Assembly (NCBI GenBank): GCA_963799085.1
Contig: CAWCWA010000020.1
Coordinates: 62,001-126,000 of the forward strand
DNA: 64,000 nt
DNA from: AP-15 sp963799085
Lineage (GTDB): Bacteria > Pseudomonadota > Alphaproteobacteria > ATCC43930 > CGMCC-115725
Direction of reading: 5' to 3'
The position numbers were made by a program, and so were the translations under genes. Positions 52,861 through 62,825 of this stretch are shown piece by piece. The notes beneath the pieces are model-generated. The model saw nothing but the letters and a program-made list of their open reading frames with translations. It ran no database searches and was not told where the DNA came from. Each line of letters begins with the position of its first letter. Positions within the stretch are counted from its first letter, which is position 1.

Positions 52861-54573
52861 ATGCCGCATCCGACACCCCTGATCTCGACCCTCGTCGGCG
52901 CGTTCGTCCTCGCCTTCATCTTCGGTGCGCTCGCCCAGCGTCTGCGCGTCTCGCCGATCGTCGGATACCTCTTGGCGGGGATCGCGGTCGGCCCGTACAC
53001 GCCCGGCTTCGTCGCCGATCAGGAACTGGCCGGCGAATTGGCCGAGATCGGCGTGATCCTGCTGATGTTCGGGGTAGGGCTGCATTTCTCGCCGCGGGAA
53101 TTGCTGTCGGTCCGTTCGATCGCGATACCGGGTGCGATCGCCCAGATCGCGGTGGCGACGCTCTTGGGCATGGGCCTGGCATGGCTCCTCGGCTGGCCGC
53201 TCCCGGCCGGCATCGTCTTCGGCCTGGCGCTGTCGGTCGCCAGTACGGTCGTGCTGTTGCGCGCCTTGCAGGAGCGCCATCTCCTGCAGACCGCGCGCGG
53301 GCACATCGCGGTCGGCTGGCTGATCGTCGAGGATCTGGCGATGGTGCTGGTCCTGGTGCTGCTCCCGGTGCTGGCCCAGCTTGCCTCGACCGACGCCGCC
53401 GCGGTCTCGCTGTCGCAGATTGCGACGACCCTCCTCGTCACCCTCGGCAAGGTCACGGCGTTCGTCGTGGTCATGCTGCTGATCGGGCGGCGGCTGATCC
53501 CGCTTATCCTGCATTACGTCGCCTGGACCGGCTCGCGGGAATTGTTCCGGCTGGCGGTCCTCGCCGTCTCGCTCGGCGTGGCCTATGGCGCGGCATTGCT
53601 GTTCGGCGTGTCGTTCGCGCTCGGCGCCTTCTTTTCCGGGATCGTGCTCGCCGAATCCGAGTTGAGCCAGCGCGCCACCGAGGAATCGCTGCCGTTCCGC
53701 GATGCCTTTGCCGTCTTGTTCTTTGTCTCGGTCGGCATGCTGGTCGACCCCTCGATCGTCTGGCGCGACCCCTGGCCGCTGCTTGCGACGTTTCTGATCA
53801 TCACGCTGGGTAAGTCGGCGATCGGCTATCTGATCGCGCGCGCCTTCGGCCATCCTTCCGGCACGGCGCTGACGATCGCGGCGAGCCTGGCGCAGATCGG
53901 CGAATTCTCGTTCATCCTCGCCGGGCTCGGCGTGGCGCTCAACCTGCTGCCGCAGGAGGGGCGCGATCTCGTTCTGGCCGGCGCGATCCTGTCGATCCTG
54001 CTGAACCCGGCGATGTTTTTCCTCGGCGAACGGCTGCAGAGCCTGCTCGATCGCCGCGAGGCGGGGTCGCCCTTGGGACCGCAGCCGGCTCCCGAACCGG
54101 ATAGGCCGCCGACGCAGCTCGAGGACCATGTCGTACTGGTCGGCTATGGCCGGGTAGGGAGCGTCATCGGCGAGGAGATCCGCCGACGTGGCCTGCCGCT
54201 TTTCGTCATCGACGAGAACCAGGAGATCGTCGACCGCGCGCAGGCCGCCGGGGTCGAGGCCGTCCTCGGCGACCGCCTGCCGGTCGAGCTATTGACCGCC
54301 GCCAATATCGCCCGCGCCCGCCGGCTCTTCGTCGCGATCCCGAACGGGTTCGAGGCTGGCCAGTTCGTCGCCCAGGCGCGCGCGTTGCAACCCTCGATCA
54401 GGATCGTCGCCCGCGCCCATTCCGCCGCCGAAGCCGAGCACCTGACCGAGTTGGGCGCCGAGGAGGTGATCCTCGGCGAACGCGAAACCGCGCTCGGCAT
54501 GATCGGCGCGATGTTCGCCGGCCCCGAACCCGGCCTGCAGCAAGCCTCCTCCGCTGCCGCGGCCGGAGGCTGA
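52861..54573 (+). CDS. Kef/YbaL-type cation:proton antiporter with TrkA-N domain
   Basis: 570 residues. About twelve membrane helices of the CPA2 Na+/H+ exchanger domain (SPIVGYLLAGIAVGPYTPGF, LLMFGVGLHFSPRELL, SVASTVVLLRALQE, LAQIGEFSFILAGLG), then the cytoplasmic NAD-binding TrkA-N domain (HVVLVGYGRVGSVIGEEI, LFVIDENQEIV). In the family it exchanges K+ for H+ and is gated by glutathione adducts or nucleotide. No KefF/KefG partner is adjacent. Intact, ATG at 52861. Confidence 0.93.
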   Translation: MPHPTPLISTLVGAFVLAFIFGALAQRLRVSPIVGYLLAGIAVGPYTPGFVADQELAGELAEIGVILLMFGVGLHFSPRELLSVRSIAIPGAIAQIAVATLLGMGLAWLLGWPLPAGIVFGLALSVASTVVLLRALQERHLLQTARGHIAVGWLIVEDLAMVLVLVLLPVLAQLASTDAAAVSLSQIATTLLVTLGKVTAFVVVMLLIGRRLIPLILHYVAWTGSRELFRLAVLAVSLGVAYGAALLFGVSFALGAFFSGIVLAESELSQRATEESLPFRDAFAVLFFVSVGMLVDPSIVWRDPWPLLATFLIITLGKSAIGYLIARAFGHPSGTALTIAASLAQIGEFSFILAGLGVALNLLPQEGRDLVLAGAILSILLNPAMFFLGERLQSLLDRREAGSPLGPQPAPEPDRPPTQLEDHVVLVGYGRVGSVIGEEIRRRGLPLFVIDENQEIVDRAQAAGVEAVLGDRLPVELLTAANIARARRLFVAIPNGFEAGQFVAQARALQPSIRIVARAHSAAEAEHLTELGAEEVILGERETALGMIGAMFAGPEPGLQQASSAAAAGG

Positions 54574-54652
54574 AAGGAAAATTCGCGTGCTTCGACGCCG
54601 CGGATCGGTCAGGCTGCAGCGAATTTTCTCTGACCACGCCAGGACCCGCCCG

Positions 54653-55384
54653 ATGCCGCAACAACAGATCGTTTCCGAACTCGCGCCGACCGGCGTGCTG
54701 CGCGCCGCCATCAACATGGGGAATTTCCTCTTGGTCACCGGTAAGACCGCGGCGGGCGACCCGCAGGGTGTGTCCCCGGACATGGCGGCGGAAATCGCGG
54801 CACGGCTCGGCGTGCCGGTCGCGTATGTGCCCTATGCCCGGCCGGGCGAACTCGCCGACGCCGCCGGCAGCGGCGTCTGGGACATCGGCCTGATCGGGGC
54901 CGAGCCGCAGCGGGCGGAAAAGATCGCGTTCTCGCCCGCCTATGTCGAGATCGAGGCGACCTATATGGTGCCCGCGGGCTCGCCATTGCAGACGATCGCC
55001 GATGTCGACCGGCCGGGCGTGCGCATCGCCGTCACCGCCCGCAGCGCCTACGACCTCTGGCTGGCGCGCAACATCAAGCACGCCGAGGTAGTGCGGTCGA
55101 ACAGTGCGGAGGCGGCCTTGAAGCAGTTTGCCGACGAAAAGATGGACGCCTATGCGGGGCTGCGCCCGGGCCTCCTGTCCGAGGTGCAGAAATTCCCCGG
55201 CGCGCGCATTCTCGACGGCCAATTCACCGCAGTCCAACAGGCGGTCGGAACAGCCCGGAACAACGCCGCCGGAGCGGCTTTTCTGCACGATTTCGTCGAG
55301 GAGGCAAAAAAATCCGGGCTGGTCGCGCGGCTGATCGAACGCCACGGCGTCGTCGGCCGCCTCTCGGTCGCTCCCCCGGCGTAG
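54653..55384 (+). CDS. Transporter substrate-binding-domain protein (SBP type 3) without signal peptide
   Basis: 243 residues of the amino-acid-type periplasmic binding fold: ELAPTGVLRAAINMGNFLL, GVSPDMAAEIAARLGVPVAYV, VWDIGLIGAEPQRAEKIAFSPAY and ALKQFADEKMDAYAGLRPG. No signal peptide follows either start (ATG 54653 or 54587), and no permease or ATPase gene is adjacent. Such leaderless homologues are common in alphaproteobacteria and may be cytoplasmic ligand sensors or enzymes. Confidence 0.8.
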   Translation: MPQQQIVSELAPTGVLRAAINMGNFLLVTGKTAAGDPQGVSPDMAAEIAARLGVPVAYVPYARPGELADAAGSGVWDIGLIGAEPQRAEKIAFSPAYVEIEATYMVPAGSPLQTIADVDRPGVRIAVTARSAYDLWLARNIKHAEVVRSNSAEAALKQFADEKMDAYAGLRPGLLSEVQKFPGARILDGQFTAVQQAVGTARNNAAGAAFLHDFVEEAKKSGLVARLIERHGVVGRLSVAPPA

Positions 55385-55399
55385 CCGGCGCGACCCGCG

Positions 55400-55969
55400 C
55401 TAGCTCTCGTCTGATCCCGCGGCCGGACCGGTATAGAACTGCGGCCACTCGCGGCGCACGACCGCCCCGTCGCGCGCATAGGCGTGGCAACTGTCGAGGA
55501 GCTCCGGCCGCGCGGGGGCGTCGTTCGTCGCGGGACGCCAGCGCTGCGGTTGGATCGTCTGAAATGCAGTTGTCGCGACCGGTCCGATCAGTTCGACCAG
55601 ATGGGTGCAACCTTCGGTCCGACCAAGCAGATGCCTGACCTTGGCGAGAAATCCGGGCCCGATCGTCAGCCCGTATAGCCGCTGGAAATTCGGCGCGACC
55701 GACGGGCAGATCCGGTAGGGCGTGAGATCCATCGCCGCCGCGACCGCCCGGATCGTCAGATCGCCGTCGACGGTGAGCCGGAGCCACATGTCGTGGATCG
55801 GTTCGCCCGGCGCGATCGTGCCACGCTCGACAGCGTGCTCGGGATGCGTCTTGCGGTCGAGCAGATGGCCCTCGACGTCCCATAGCCCGTCCGCGCGCCG
55901 ATAACCGCGGCACTCGACCTGACGCGTGTGCAGATGCTCGCGCGGCGCTGCGGGCGGCGGTAACGGCAT
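55400..55969 (-). CDS. DUF2889 domain protein
   Basis: 189 residues: HTRQVECRGYRRADGLWDVEGHLLDRK at the start, then IHDMWLRLTVDGDLTIRAVAAAMD and TEGCTHLVELIGPVATTAFQTI, the DUF2889 core with a conserved Cys-Thr-His. No known function; often near feruloyl/aromatic degradation genes. Ends convergently to the binding-protein gene; the aroB gene lies 6 bp upstream. Confidence 0.83.
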   Translation of the reverse strand: MPLPPPAAPREHLHTRQVECRGYRRADGLWDVEGHLLDRKTHPEHAVERGTIAPGEPIHDMWLRLTVDGDLTIRAVAAAMDLTPYRICPSVAPNFQRLYGLTIGPGFLAKVRHLLGRTEGCTHLVELIGPVATTAFQTIQPQRWRPATNDAPARPELLDSCHAYARDGAVVRREWPQFYTGPAAGSDES

Positions 55970-55975
55970 CGCGGG

Positions 55976-57090
55976 CTAGGCCGCCTGGGCGAGAAAGGCG
56001 CGCAATTTGTCGGCGGGCGCGTCCTTCATGACGAAGGTCTCGCCGATGCGGCGGGGCATGATCAGCGTAATGCGGCCGTCGCGGACCTTTTTGTCCTTGC
56101 CCATATGGGCGATCAGCCGTTCGGCCGGGATCCCCGACAGGCCGAACGCGGCGAGTGTGGTCGGCAGCCCGGTGGAGGCGAAATGCCGGCGGACGCGATC
56201 GGCATCTTCCGCCGACGGCAAGACCGAGCAACACGGCGAAGTCGAAGGCCAGCGCCATGCCGAGCGCCACCGCTTCGCCATGCAACAGCCGGCTGCCGAA
56301 CCCGGTTTCGGTTTCGAGCGCATGACCGAAAGTGTGGCCGAAATTGAGGAGCGCCCGGTCGCCCTCCTCGCGCTCGTCGGCGGCGACGACAGCGGCCTTC
56401 ATCCGGCAGCTGGTCATGATCGCTGGCCGCAGCGGCTCCGCTTCGAGCGCCAGCAGCGCATTGCCCTGGCGCTCGCACCAGGCGAAGAATTCAGCGTCCT
56501 TGATCAGACCGTATTTGACGGTCTCGGCATAGCCGGCGAGCAGCTCGCGACGCGGCAGGCTCGCCAGGCTTCCCGTATCGGCGAGCACCAGGCGTGGCTG
56601 GTAAAAGGCGCCGATCAGATTCTTGCCCGGCGCGCATGTTGATCGCGGTCTTGCCGCCGACCGAACTGTCGACCTGGGCCAGGAGGGTCGTCGGCAACTG
56701 CACGAAGTCGACGCCGCGCAGCAGGGTCGCCGCGGCAAAGCCGGTCAGATCGCCGACCACCCCGCCGCCGAGCGCCACCAGCATCGTGCCGCGCTCGACG
56801 CCGAAACCCAGGATCTCCTCGGCGAGCCGGCCGAAATGGTCGAGCGACTTCGTCTCCTCGCCGGGCGGCAGCACGACGGCGTGATGGGCGATCCCGGCCG
56901 CTTCGAGGCTGGCGCGAAGCGGCGCCAGATACCGTGCGGCGACGTTCTCGTCGGTGACGACGACGGCCTGCCTGCGGCGCATCAAGGGCAAAATCTCCGG
57001 CCCCGCGCCGGCGATCAGGCCGGGTCCGACCGCGATCTCGTAGCTGCGCTCGGCGAGTTCGACCCGCAGCCGCTCGGTGGCGCCCGTCAT
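55976..57090 (-). CDS. aroB: 3-dehydroquinate synthase (frameshifted as sequenced)
   Basis: About 370 residues. NAD and metal regions: LPPGEETKSLDHFGRLAEEIL, VALGGGVVGDLTGFAAATLLRGV, QLPTTLLAQVDSSVGGKTAINM, then KNLIGAFYQPRLVLAD, YAETVKYGLI and LLNFGHTFGHALE (zinc His). Shikimate pathway step 2. Two +1 shifts (CCC 56626-56628, AA 56220-56221) are each repaired by removing a base. As aroB is essential in prototrophs and everything else is conserved, a sequencing cause is likely. ATG overlaps the aroK stop (ATGA). Confidence 0.9.
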
Positions 57091-57713
57091 TGTCCCTCCT
57101 CCGCCTCGGGGGGCTCGCTCGCCCGCGGGCACTCGGCCAGCGCTGCCAGCGCCCTCGCCACGGTTGTTTCCGGCGAACCGTCGCTGCAGTCCAGCACGAC
57201 ATCGGCCTCCGCGTAAACCGGATGCCGCCGTTCGATCAGCCCAGCAAGGATCTCGCGCGGATCGCCGGCCTTCAGCAATGGCCGATTGCTGCGGCGCGAA
57301 ACCCGCTGCACCAGGACGTCGAGATCGGCGCGCAGCCAGAGCGAGACGCCACGCCGCCGGATCAATGCTCGTGTCGCCGGGTCCATGAAGGCGCCGCCGC
57401 CGGTCGCCAGCACGTGCACCGGCTCGGAGAGAAGCCGCGCGATCACCCGATGTTCGCCGTCGCGAAACACCCGCTCGCCGCGATTTGCGAAGATTTCCTC
57501 GATCGTCTCGCCGGCCGCCGCCTCGATTTCCTGGTCCGAATCGAAGAACGGCAATCTGAGGCGGGCGGCCAGCCGGCGCCCGATCTTGGTCTTGCCGGCG
57601 CCCATCAGACCGACCAGCACCATCGTCCGACGCGGCGCAAACCGGTGCATTACCGCCGCGGGACGCGCCGATCCGATGTCCTCCGACCCTGCTACAAGGC
57701 GCTGCGCCGTCAC
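57087..57713 (-). CDS. aroK: Shikimate kinase
   Basis: 208 residues from a GTG with GGGGAAAAAGAGC upstream; an ATG at 57650 is an alternative. P-loop VLVGLMGAGKTKIGRRLA, shikimate-binding FFDSDQEIEAAAGETI, LATGGGAFMDPATR and RRSNRPLLKAGD (lid Arg). Intact. Shikimate pathway step 5, coupled to aroB. Confidence 0.93.
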   Translation of the reverse strand: MTAQRLVAGSEDIGSARPAAVMHRFAPRRTMVLVGLMGAGKTKIGRRLAARLRLPFFDSDQEIEAAAGETIEEIFANRGERVFRDGEHRVIARLLSEPVHVLATGGGAFMDPATRALIRRRGVSLWLRADLDVLVQRVSRRSNRPLLKAGDPREILAGLIERRHPVYAEADVVLDCSDGSPETTVARALAALAECPRASEPPEAEEGQ

Positions 57714-57823
57714 CGCTCTTTTTCCCCGCTTGCTGCAAGGGTACTAGCATATCGTGCGGCCGGCGCGTCAATTGCCGCGCAATGGTCGGCGAGCGGAGTT
57801 CGGCAGGGGGAGCGGGTCGCCGC

Positions 57824-57964
57824 ATGGGTAGGTTCACCATTGCGTTGATTGTGATCATCGTTCTGGCGGTGTTGGCGGGTGGGGTCTTCCTCGCGACGTG
57901 GAACCCTCCGCCGCCTTCCGCGCCGGTCGAGAAGGTGCTGCCCGATGCCCGCTTCCCGAAGTGA
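57824..57964 (+). CDS. Small single-span membrane protein upstream of xerD
   Basis: 46 residues: one membrane helix FTIALIVIIVLAVLAGGVFLA followed by a Pro-rich stretch and the conserved tail VEKVLPDARFPK. A similar short gene precedes xerD in many alphaproteobacteria. AGGGGGAG lies upstream of the ATG. Overlaps xerD by 20 bases in another frame. Function unknown. Confidence 0.7.
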   Translation: MGRFTIALIVIIVLAVLAGGVFLATWNPPPPSAPVEKVLPDARFPK

Positions 57965-58891
57965 GCCGAGGCGGGCCAAGCCTGCCTTCGTCTCGAAGCA
58001 TCTCGAAGCGTTTCTCGAAATGCTCGCCGCCGAGCGCGGCGCTGCACGGCTGACGCTTGCCGCTTACCGCAACGATCTGATCGATCTGGCGGGATTTTTG
58101 GCGGCGCAAGGGACGACCCTCGAAGCCGCCGACGCCGACGCGCTGCACGCCTATCTCGCGACGACGAGCGGGCGGCTGACGCCGCGCAGCCTCGCCCGGC
58201 CATGTTTCCGCGATGCGTCAGTTCTACAAGTTCCTGGTGATCGACGGGGTTCGCCAGGACGATCCGTCGAGCGGGCTCGATGCCCCACGCTCGGGCCGGC
58301 CGCTGCCGAAAGTGTTCCTCGAAGGCGAGGTCGAGCAGCTGATCGCCGCCGCCCGCAACACCGCCGGCGCCGAGGGCGTGCGGCTCCTCTGCATTGTCGA
58401 ACTTCTTTATGCGAGCGGGCTGCGGGTGTCCGAACTGGTCGGCCTGCCGCTCGCTGCGGCATTGCGCGACCCGCGGTTTCTGCTGATCCGCGGCAAGGGC
58501 GGCAAGGAGCGCGTTGTGCCGCTGAGCGAGCCCGCTCGTCTCGCGCTGACGCAATATCTCGCCTGCCGGGACCGGTTTTTGCCGAAGGAGGAAGCCTCGC
58601 GCTGGCTGTTTCCGTCGCGCGGCGAAAGCGGCCATCTGACGCGGCAGCGCTGCGGCCAATTGCTGAAGGGGCTGGCGGTGGCCGCCGGGATCGACCCCGA
58701 CCGGCTGTCGCCGCATGTGCTGCGCCACGCCTTCGCCAGCCATCTGCTCGATCACGGCGCCGATCTGCGCAGCGTGCAGCTGATGCTCGGACATGCCGAC
58801 ATCGCGACGACGCAGATTTACACGCATGTGCTGGGCGACCGCCTGCGGCGAGCTGGTGGAAACCGCCCATCCGCTGGCGCGCCGCAAGTAA
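57945..58891 (+). CDS. xerD: Tyrosine recombinase XerD (frameshifted as sequenced)
   Basis: About 314 residues. SAM-like N-terminal domain (HLEAFLEMLAAERGAARLTL), then the catalytic domain: Arg in ASGLRVSELVGL, Lys in IRGKGGKERVVPL, HxxR in HVLRHAFASHLLDHG, His in LMLGHADIATT and the nucleophile Tyr in QIYTHV. Resolves chromosome dimers at dif with XerC. Two +1 shifts (CC 58200-58201, GG 58847-58848) are repaired to ARHVSAMRQFYKF and LRELVETAHPLARRK. The stop overlaps the accA start (TAATG). Confidence 0.92.
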
Positions 58892-59845
58892 TGCGTCATT
58901 TTCTCGATTTCGAGCGGCCGATCGCCGAACTCGAAGGCAAGATCGACGAGTTGCGCCATCTGGCCACGACCGGCGAACTCAACATCGCCGACGAGGTCGG
59001 CCGCCTCGAACAATCCGCCGATCGCCTGCTGCGCCAGACCTACGCGCGCCTGACGCCGTGGCAGAAGGTCGCCGTGGCGCGCCATCCGGAGCGGCCGCAC
59101 GCCCTCGACTACATCAGGCGGATTGATCACCGAATTCGTGCCGCTGGCCGGCGACCGGGCCTTTGCCGAGGACGCGGCGATCGTCGGCGGCATCGGCCGG
59201 TTCCGCGGCCGCAGCATCCTAGTGCTCGGCAACGAGAAGGGCGCCGACACCGAAAGCCGGCTCAAGCACAATTTCGGAATGGCGCGCCCCGAGGGTTACC
59301 GCAAGGCGCGGCGGCTGATGCGGCTGGCCGACCGGTTCCGTCTGCCGGTGCTGACGTTGGTCGACACCGCCGGCGCCTATCCCGGGATCGACGCCGAGGC
59401 GCGTGGCCAGGCCGAAGCCATTGCCCGGTCGATCGAGACCTCTCTCGACCTCAGGGTGCCGGTCGTTGCCGCGGTGATCGGCGAGGGCGGCTCCGGCGGG
59501 GCGATCGCACTGGCCGCCGCCAACACCGTGCTGATGCTCGAGCACGCGATCTATTCGGTGATCTCCCCCGAAGGCTGCGCCTCGATCTTGTGGCGGGATG
59601 GCGAACACGCCAAGGATGCCGCCGAGGCGCTGCGACTGACCGCGCAAGACCTGCAGCGGTTTGGGATCGTCGATCGGGTCGTCGCTGAACCGCTGGGCGG
59701 CGCGCACCGCTCACGAACGCAGGCGATTGAACGCCTGGGTGAGGCGATCGACGAGACACTGCGCCCGCTCTTGTCCCTCGATGGAGCCGTATTGCGGGCC
59801 CGCCGCCGCGAAAAATTCCTCGAAATGGGCCGCCGCGGGCTCTGA
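58891..59845 (+). CDS. accA: Acetyl-CoA carboxylase carboxyltransferase subunit alpha (frameshifted as sequenced)
   Basis: About 318 residues: RHFLDFERPIAELEGKIDELR, LTPWQKVAVARHPERPHALDYI, then GNEKGADTESRLKHNFGMARPEGYRKA, DTAGAYPGIDAEARGQAEAI, IGEGGSGGAIALAAAN and SPEGCASILWRD. Transfers carboxyl from biotin to acetyl-CoA with AccD. The frame changes by one base near 59116, between HALDYI and GGLITEFVPLAGDR. Downstream of xerD in the order typical for the group. Confidence 0.93.
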
Positions 59846-59933
59846 CGCCGGGTCATTGACCGGTGCTCGGCACTACCCACATCTTGGCGCGAACGGCTCC
59901 GGCGAGCGCTATTCCCGCGTCGGAAGGCTCCCC

Positions 59934-60745
59934 ATGACCCCCCAGGAACGCGACCTGATCAAGACGCTCTTGACCCGGCTCAAGACCGTCTCCGGGCAGG
60001 CCAAGGACCCGGAGGCCGACGCGTTGATCCGGCAGGCGACGAGTCGAACAGCCGGACATGCCTTATTACCTCGTGCAGACCGTGTTGATCCAGGATTTGA
60101 GCCTGCATAACGCGCAAAACCAGATCGCCGATTTGCAACGCCAGTTGGCTGACGCGCAACGGCAGTCGGCGCAAACGGCCCCGACGAGCTTTCTCGGCGG
60201 CCTTTTCGGCCGCAGCCAACCGGAGCCGCAGCGCGTCAATCCTCCGCCTGCCAATCCGTCGCCCGGTCCATGGTCACGATCACCGCAGGTGGCTGCGGCG
60301 CCGCCGGCGCAACCCTACGCTCAACCCTATGCGCAGGGCGGCTACAGCCAGCCGATGGGCGGCCCCGGCGGGATGTTCGGCGGCATGGGCGGATCGGGCG
60401 GCGGCGGCTTTCTGCGCTCGGCGGCGGCGACCGCGGCCGGGATCGCCGGCGGCGCGCTTGTTCTTCGAGGGCATCCAATCGCTCTTCGGCCATCAGGCCA
60501 GCGCCGGCATCCTGGGCAGCCAAGCAGGAATGACCCCCGGTCTCGGCGAGACGGTCGTCAACAATTACTACGGTAGCGACCCGGGGGCCTCGGGCTGGGG
60601 CCAGAACGATCAGGATTTCAGCTCATCCGGCACCGACCCCAACGCCGACCAGGATTTCTCTAGCCAGGACTACGGTTCGGGCGACCAGGATTTCGCCTCG
60701 GACCAGGATTTCAGCAGCGACGATTTCGACAACAACCAGTGCTGA
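59934..60745 (+). CDS. DUF2076 domain protein (frameshifted as sequenced)
   Basis: About 269 residues. N-terminal DUF2076 helices (TPQERDLIKTLLTRLKTVSGQAKDPEAD, PYYLVQTVLIQDLSLHNAQNQI), a Pro/Gln-rich linker, a Gly-rich segment GGPGGMFGGMGGSGGG followed by a small hydrophobic helix (SAAATAAGIAGGALFFEGI after repair), and an acidic tail with repeated DQDFSS units. Two +1 shifts, near 60043 and at TT 60458-60459. Periplasmic or membrane-associated in other bacteria; role unknown. Confidence 0.82.
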
Positions 60746-60766
60746 ACCGCCTGGTCTGAGCGGCGG

Positions 60767-61954
60767 TCAGACGACCCCGGCCCGACGGAATCCTTCAATT
60801 TCGGCCGCGCTGTAGCCGTTTTCGGCGAGAACGGCGTCGGTGTCGGCGCCGAATTGCGGCGGCGGCCGCTCGATGCTGGCGCCGCCATGGGCGAGCTTGA
60901 AGGCAGCGAGCGGTACGCTGAAATCGCCTTCGACCCCCGCGGCTACCTCGTGGCGATGGGTCACGCGGCGACTGGCGAATTGCGGATCGCGGACCGCTTC
61001 ATCGAGGGTCCGCACCCGTGCGGCCGGCACATGGCGCGCCTGAAAGAACGCCTCCCATTCGTCGGCGGTCCGGCTCTTCAGGATGTCGGCGAGGATGCCG
61101 GCCTCGCGGTCGCGATCAGATTCGCGCGCCTCGTTGTCGGATTTGGCCATCTCCGGCCGCTCCAGCGCCTGCCATAGCCGGCGCTGCTGGCGTAAATTGC
61201 TGGCGCCGAGCATCAGTAGCCCGTCCTTCGTCTTGTAACAGCTGTTGGTCGCATGCGGGTTGCGGTTGCCGGAGGGCCGCGGCACCGCTCCGGTGCGCAA
61301 ATGCGCGGTCAGGTGCGAGCTCATCAGGATCATCGCGACGTCGAGCATCGCCAAATCGATGCGCTGACCGCGCCCGGTGCGCTCGCGCTGAAAAAGAGCC
61401 GTCGCCAGCGCAAATGCGCCCATCGTCCCGGTCGCATAATCGACCGCCGGCGAGCCAAACTTGATCGGGTTGACGTCCTCCGTCCCGGTCGTGGCCATCA
61501 GCCCCGAAGTTGCCTGGATGACATGGTCGTAGGCGGTCTGGTGGCCGCGCGGTCCGTCCTGCCCGAAGGCCGAGATCGAGCAGTAGATCAGCCGCGGATT
61601 GATCGCCGCCATCGCCTCGTAGCCGAGCCCGAGTGCCGCAAAGGCGCCGGGCCGGTAGTTTTCTACGAGCACATCGGCGCGTTCGACCAACCGCTTCAGG
61701 ATGTCGCGGCCCGACTCACTCTTGAGGTTGAGTGTGATCGCGCGTTTGTTCGAGCCCTGGGTCAGATACCCGGTGCCCATGCCGATGCGGTTCAGCTCCC
61801 GGTCGCTGCCGCTGCCGCGGGTCTGATCGGGATCGTTCGGATCCTCGACCTTGATCACGTCAGCGCCGTGCACCGCCAATTGATAAGCCGCAAACGGCCC
61901 GGCCAAGACATGAGTGACGTCGATGATGCGAATGCCTTCGAATGGTCGCGTCAT
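60767..61954 (-). CDS. CaiB/BaiF family CoA-transferase (family III)
   Basis: 395 residues. GIRIIDVTHVLAGPFAAYQLAVHGADVIKVED at the start, NKRAITLNLKSESGRDILKRL, ADVLVENYRPG, and the catalytic Asp in GSPAVDYATGTMGA. Moves CoA between carboxylic acids such as oxalate/formate, carnitine or bile-acid derivatives; the acceptor is not decidable. Not in an obvious operon, 26 bp upstream of it starts the FkbM gene region. Confidence 0.9.
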   Translation of the reverse strand: MTRPFEGIRIIDVTHVLAGPFAAYQLAVHGADVIKVEDPNDPDQTRGSGSDRELNRIGMGTGYLTQGSNKRAITLNLKSESGRDILKRLVERADVLVENYRPGAFAALGLGYEAMAAINPRLIYCSISAFGQDGPRGHQTAYDHVIQATSGLMATTGTEDVNPIKFGSPAVDYATGTMGAFALATALFQRERTGRGQRIDLAMLDVAMILMSSHLTAHLRTGAVPRPSGNRNPHATNSCYKTKDGLLMLGASNLRQQRRLWQALERPEMAKSDNEARESDRDREAGILADILKSRTADEWEAFFQARHVPAARVRTLDEAVRDPQFASRRVTHRHEVAAGVEGDFSVPLAAFKLAHGGASIERPPPQFGADTDAVLAENGYSAAEIEGFRRAGVV

Positions 61955-61980
61955 GCCGGCTCCTCGTCTGCGTCCGCGAT

Positions 61981-62736
61981 TTATCGCATGGGCAGCGCTG
62001 CATTGTCCCGCGCGACGAACCAGAAATCGCCGTCGTGATCGTTGGCTGCCGGCACCAGATCGCCTCCACGGGACATTTCGAACGGCAGATAGCCCAGATC
62101 TTCGAGACGGACGAACGCGTCGTCCCGCCGGCTGCCGGCCCGGGCAAGATGCTCGCTCGACAGTTCGAGCAGCAAGGTCGGTCGAAACCGCCGCAAGCTA
62201 TCCTCAGCGCCCGACAAGAGGTGCAGTTCCCAACCCTCGATATCGGCCTTGATGAAATCGAGACGATCGAGACCGAGAGCGGCGGCGGCGGCATCGAGCG
62301 TGGTGATCGCCACCAGCTCCTGCGCCACCGTTGTCCAGCGGCGCTGCGGCGCCCCGAGATGCGCCAGCCCGAAGCCGAAGCTGCCAGACCGCTTGACCGG
62401 CAGGTTCAGTGTGGCAAGCCCGGGGGCGGAACCCAGCGCCAGCGGCAGGATCGCCACGTTGTCGAAGCCGCGCAGCCAGATCGCGGCCCGCAGTATCGAA
62501 CGGGCGTAGCTGCCGGGCTCGAAGGCGTAGACCCGGCCCTCGGCGGCGATGCGGGCGAACAGCTTGGCGTATTGCCCGGCATGCGCGCCGACATCGAATA
62601 CGACGCCCGACTTCGGGAGGAAACGGGCGATCGAGGGCCGCAGCGCGCGATGGTGCTGCTGAGTGGACGCCTTGACGAGGTGAGCAACAAAGCCGGCCGA
62701 CGGCCGCCATCGATAGGGTGTCGCCTGCGGGGTCAT
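61981..62736 (-). CDS. FkbM-family SAM-dependent methyltransferase
   Basis: About 251 residues from the ATG at 62736 (a GTG at 62772 is an alternative; neither has a strong ribosome site). SAM motif GVVFDVGAHAGQYAKLFARI, VYAFEPGSYA, and the FkbM-specific DFIKADIEGWELHLLSGAE. Typically O-methylates sugars or secondary metabolites. Encoded just upstream of the CoA-transferase gene and divergent from the binding-protein gene. Confidence 0.85.
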   Translation of the reverse strand: MTPQATPYRWRPSAGFVAHLVKASTQQHHRALRPSIARFLPKSGVVFDVGAHAGQYAKLFARIAAEGRVYAFEPGSYARSILRAAIWLRGFDNVAILPLALGSAPGLATLNLPVKRSGSFGFGLAHLGAPQRRWTTVAQELVAITTLDAAAAALGLDRLDFIKADIEGWELHLLSGAEDSLRRFRPTLLLELSSEHLARAGSRRDDAFVRLEDLGYLPFEMSRGGDLVPAANDHDGDFWFVARDNAALPMR

Positions 62737-62825
62737 GTTGCGGTCGATCGGTGGTTGTGTCGAGCTTGCCACAAGGGTTGCGGCCGCTATGATCGCGCCT
62801 GATTTTCAATGCTGTCGAGGATGCG

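Noticed and set aside
52555..54129. A 524-codon minus-strand open frame over the Kef antiporter gene
   Set aside because: Low-complexity Arg/Asp/Gln sequence opposite a well-supported membrane protein; shadow frame.
60300..60745. CRISPR-like or DNA tandem repeat array in the DUF2076 gene
   Set aside because: The short repeats are codon-level repeats of an acidic protein tail and a Gly-rich linker; there are no spacers, and no CRISPR array was seen anywhere in the window.
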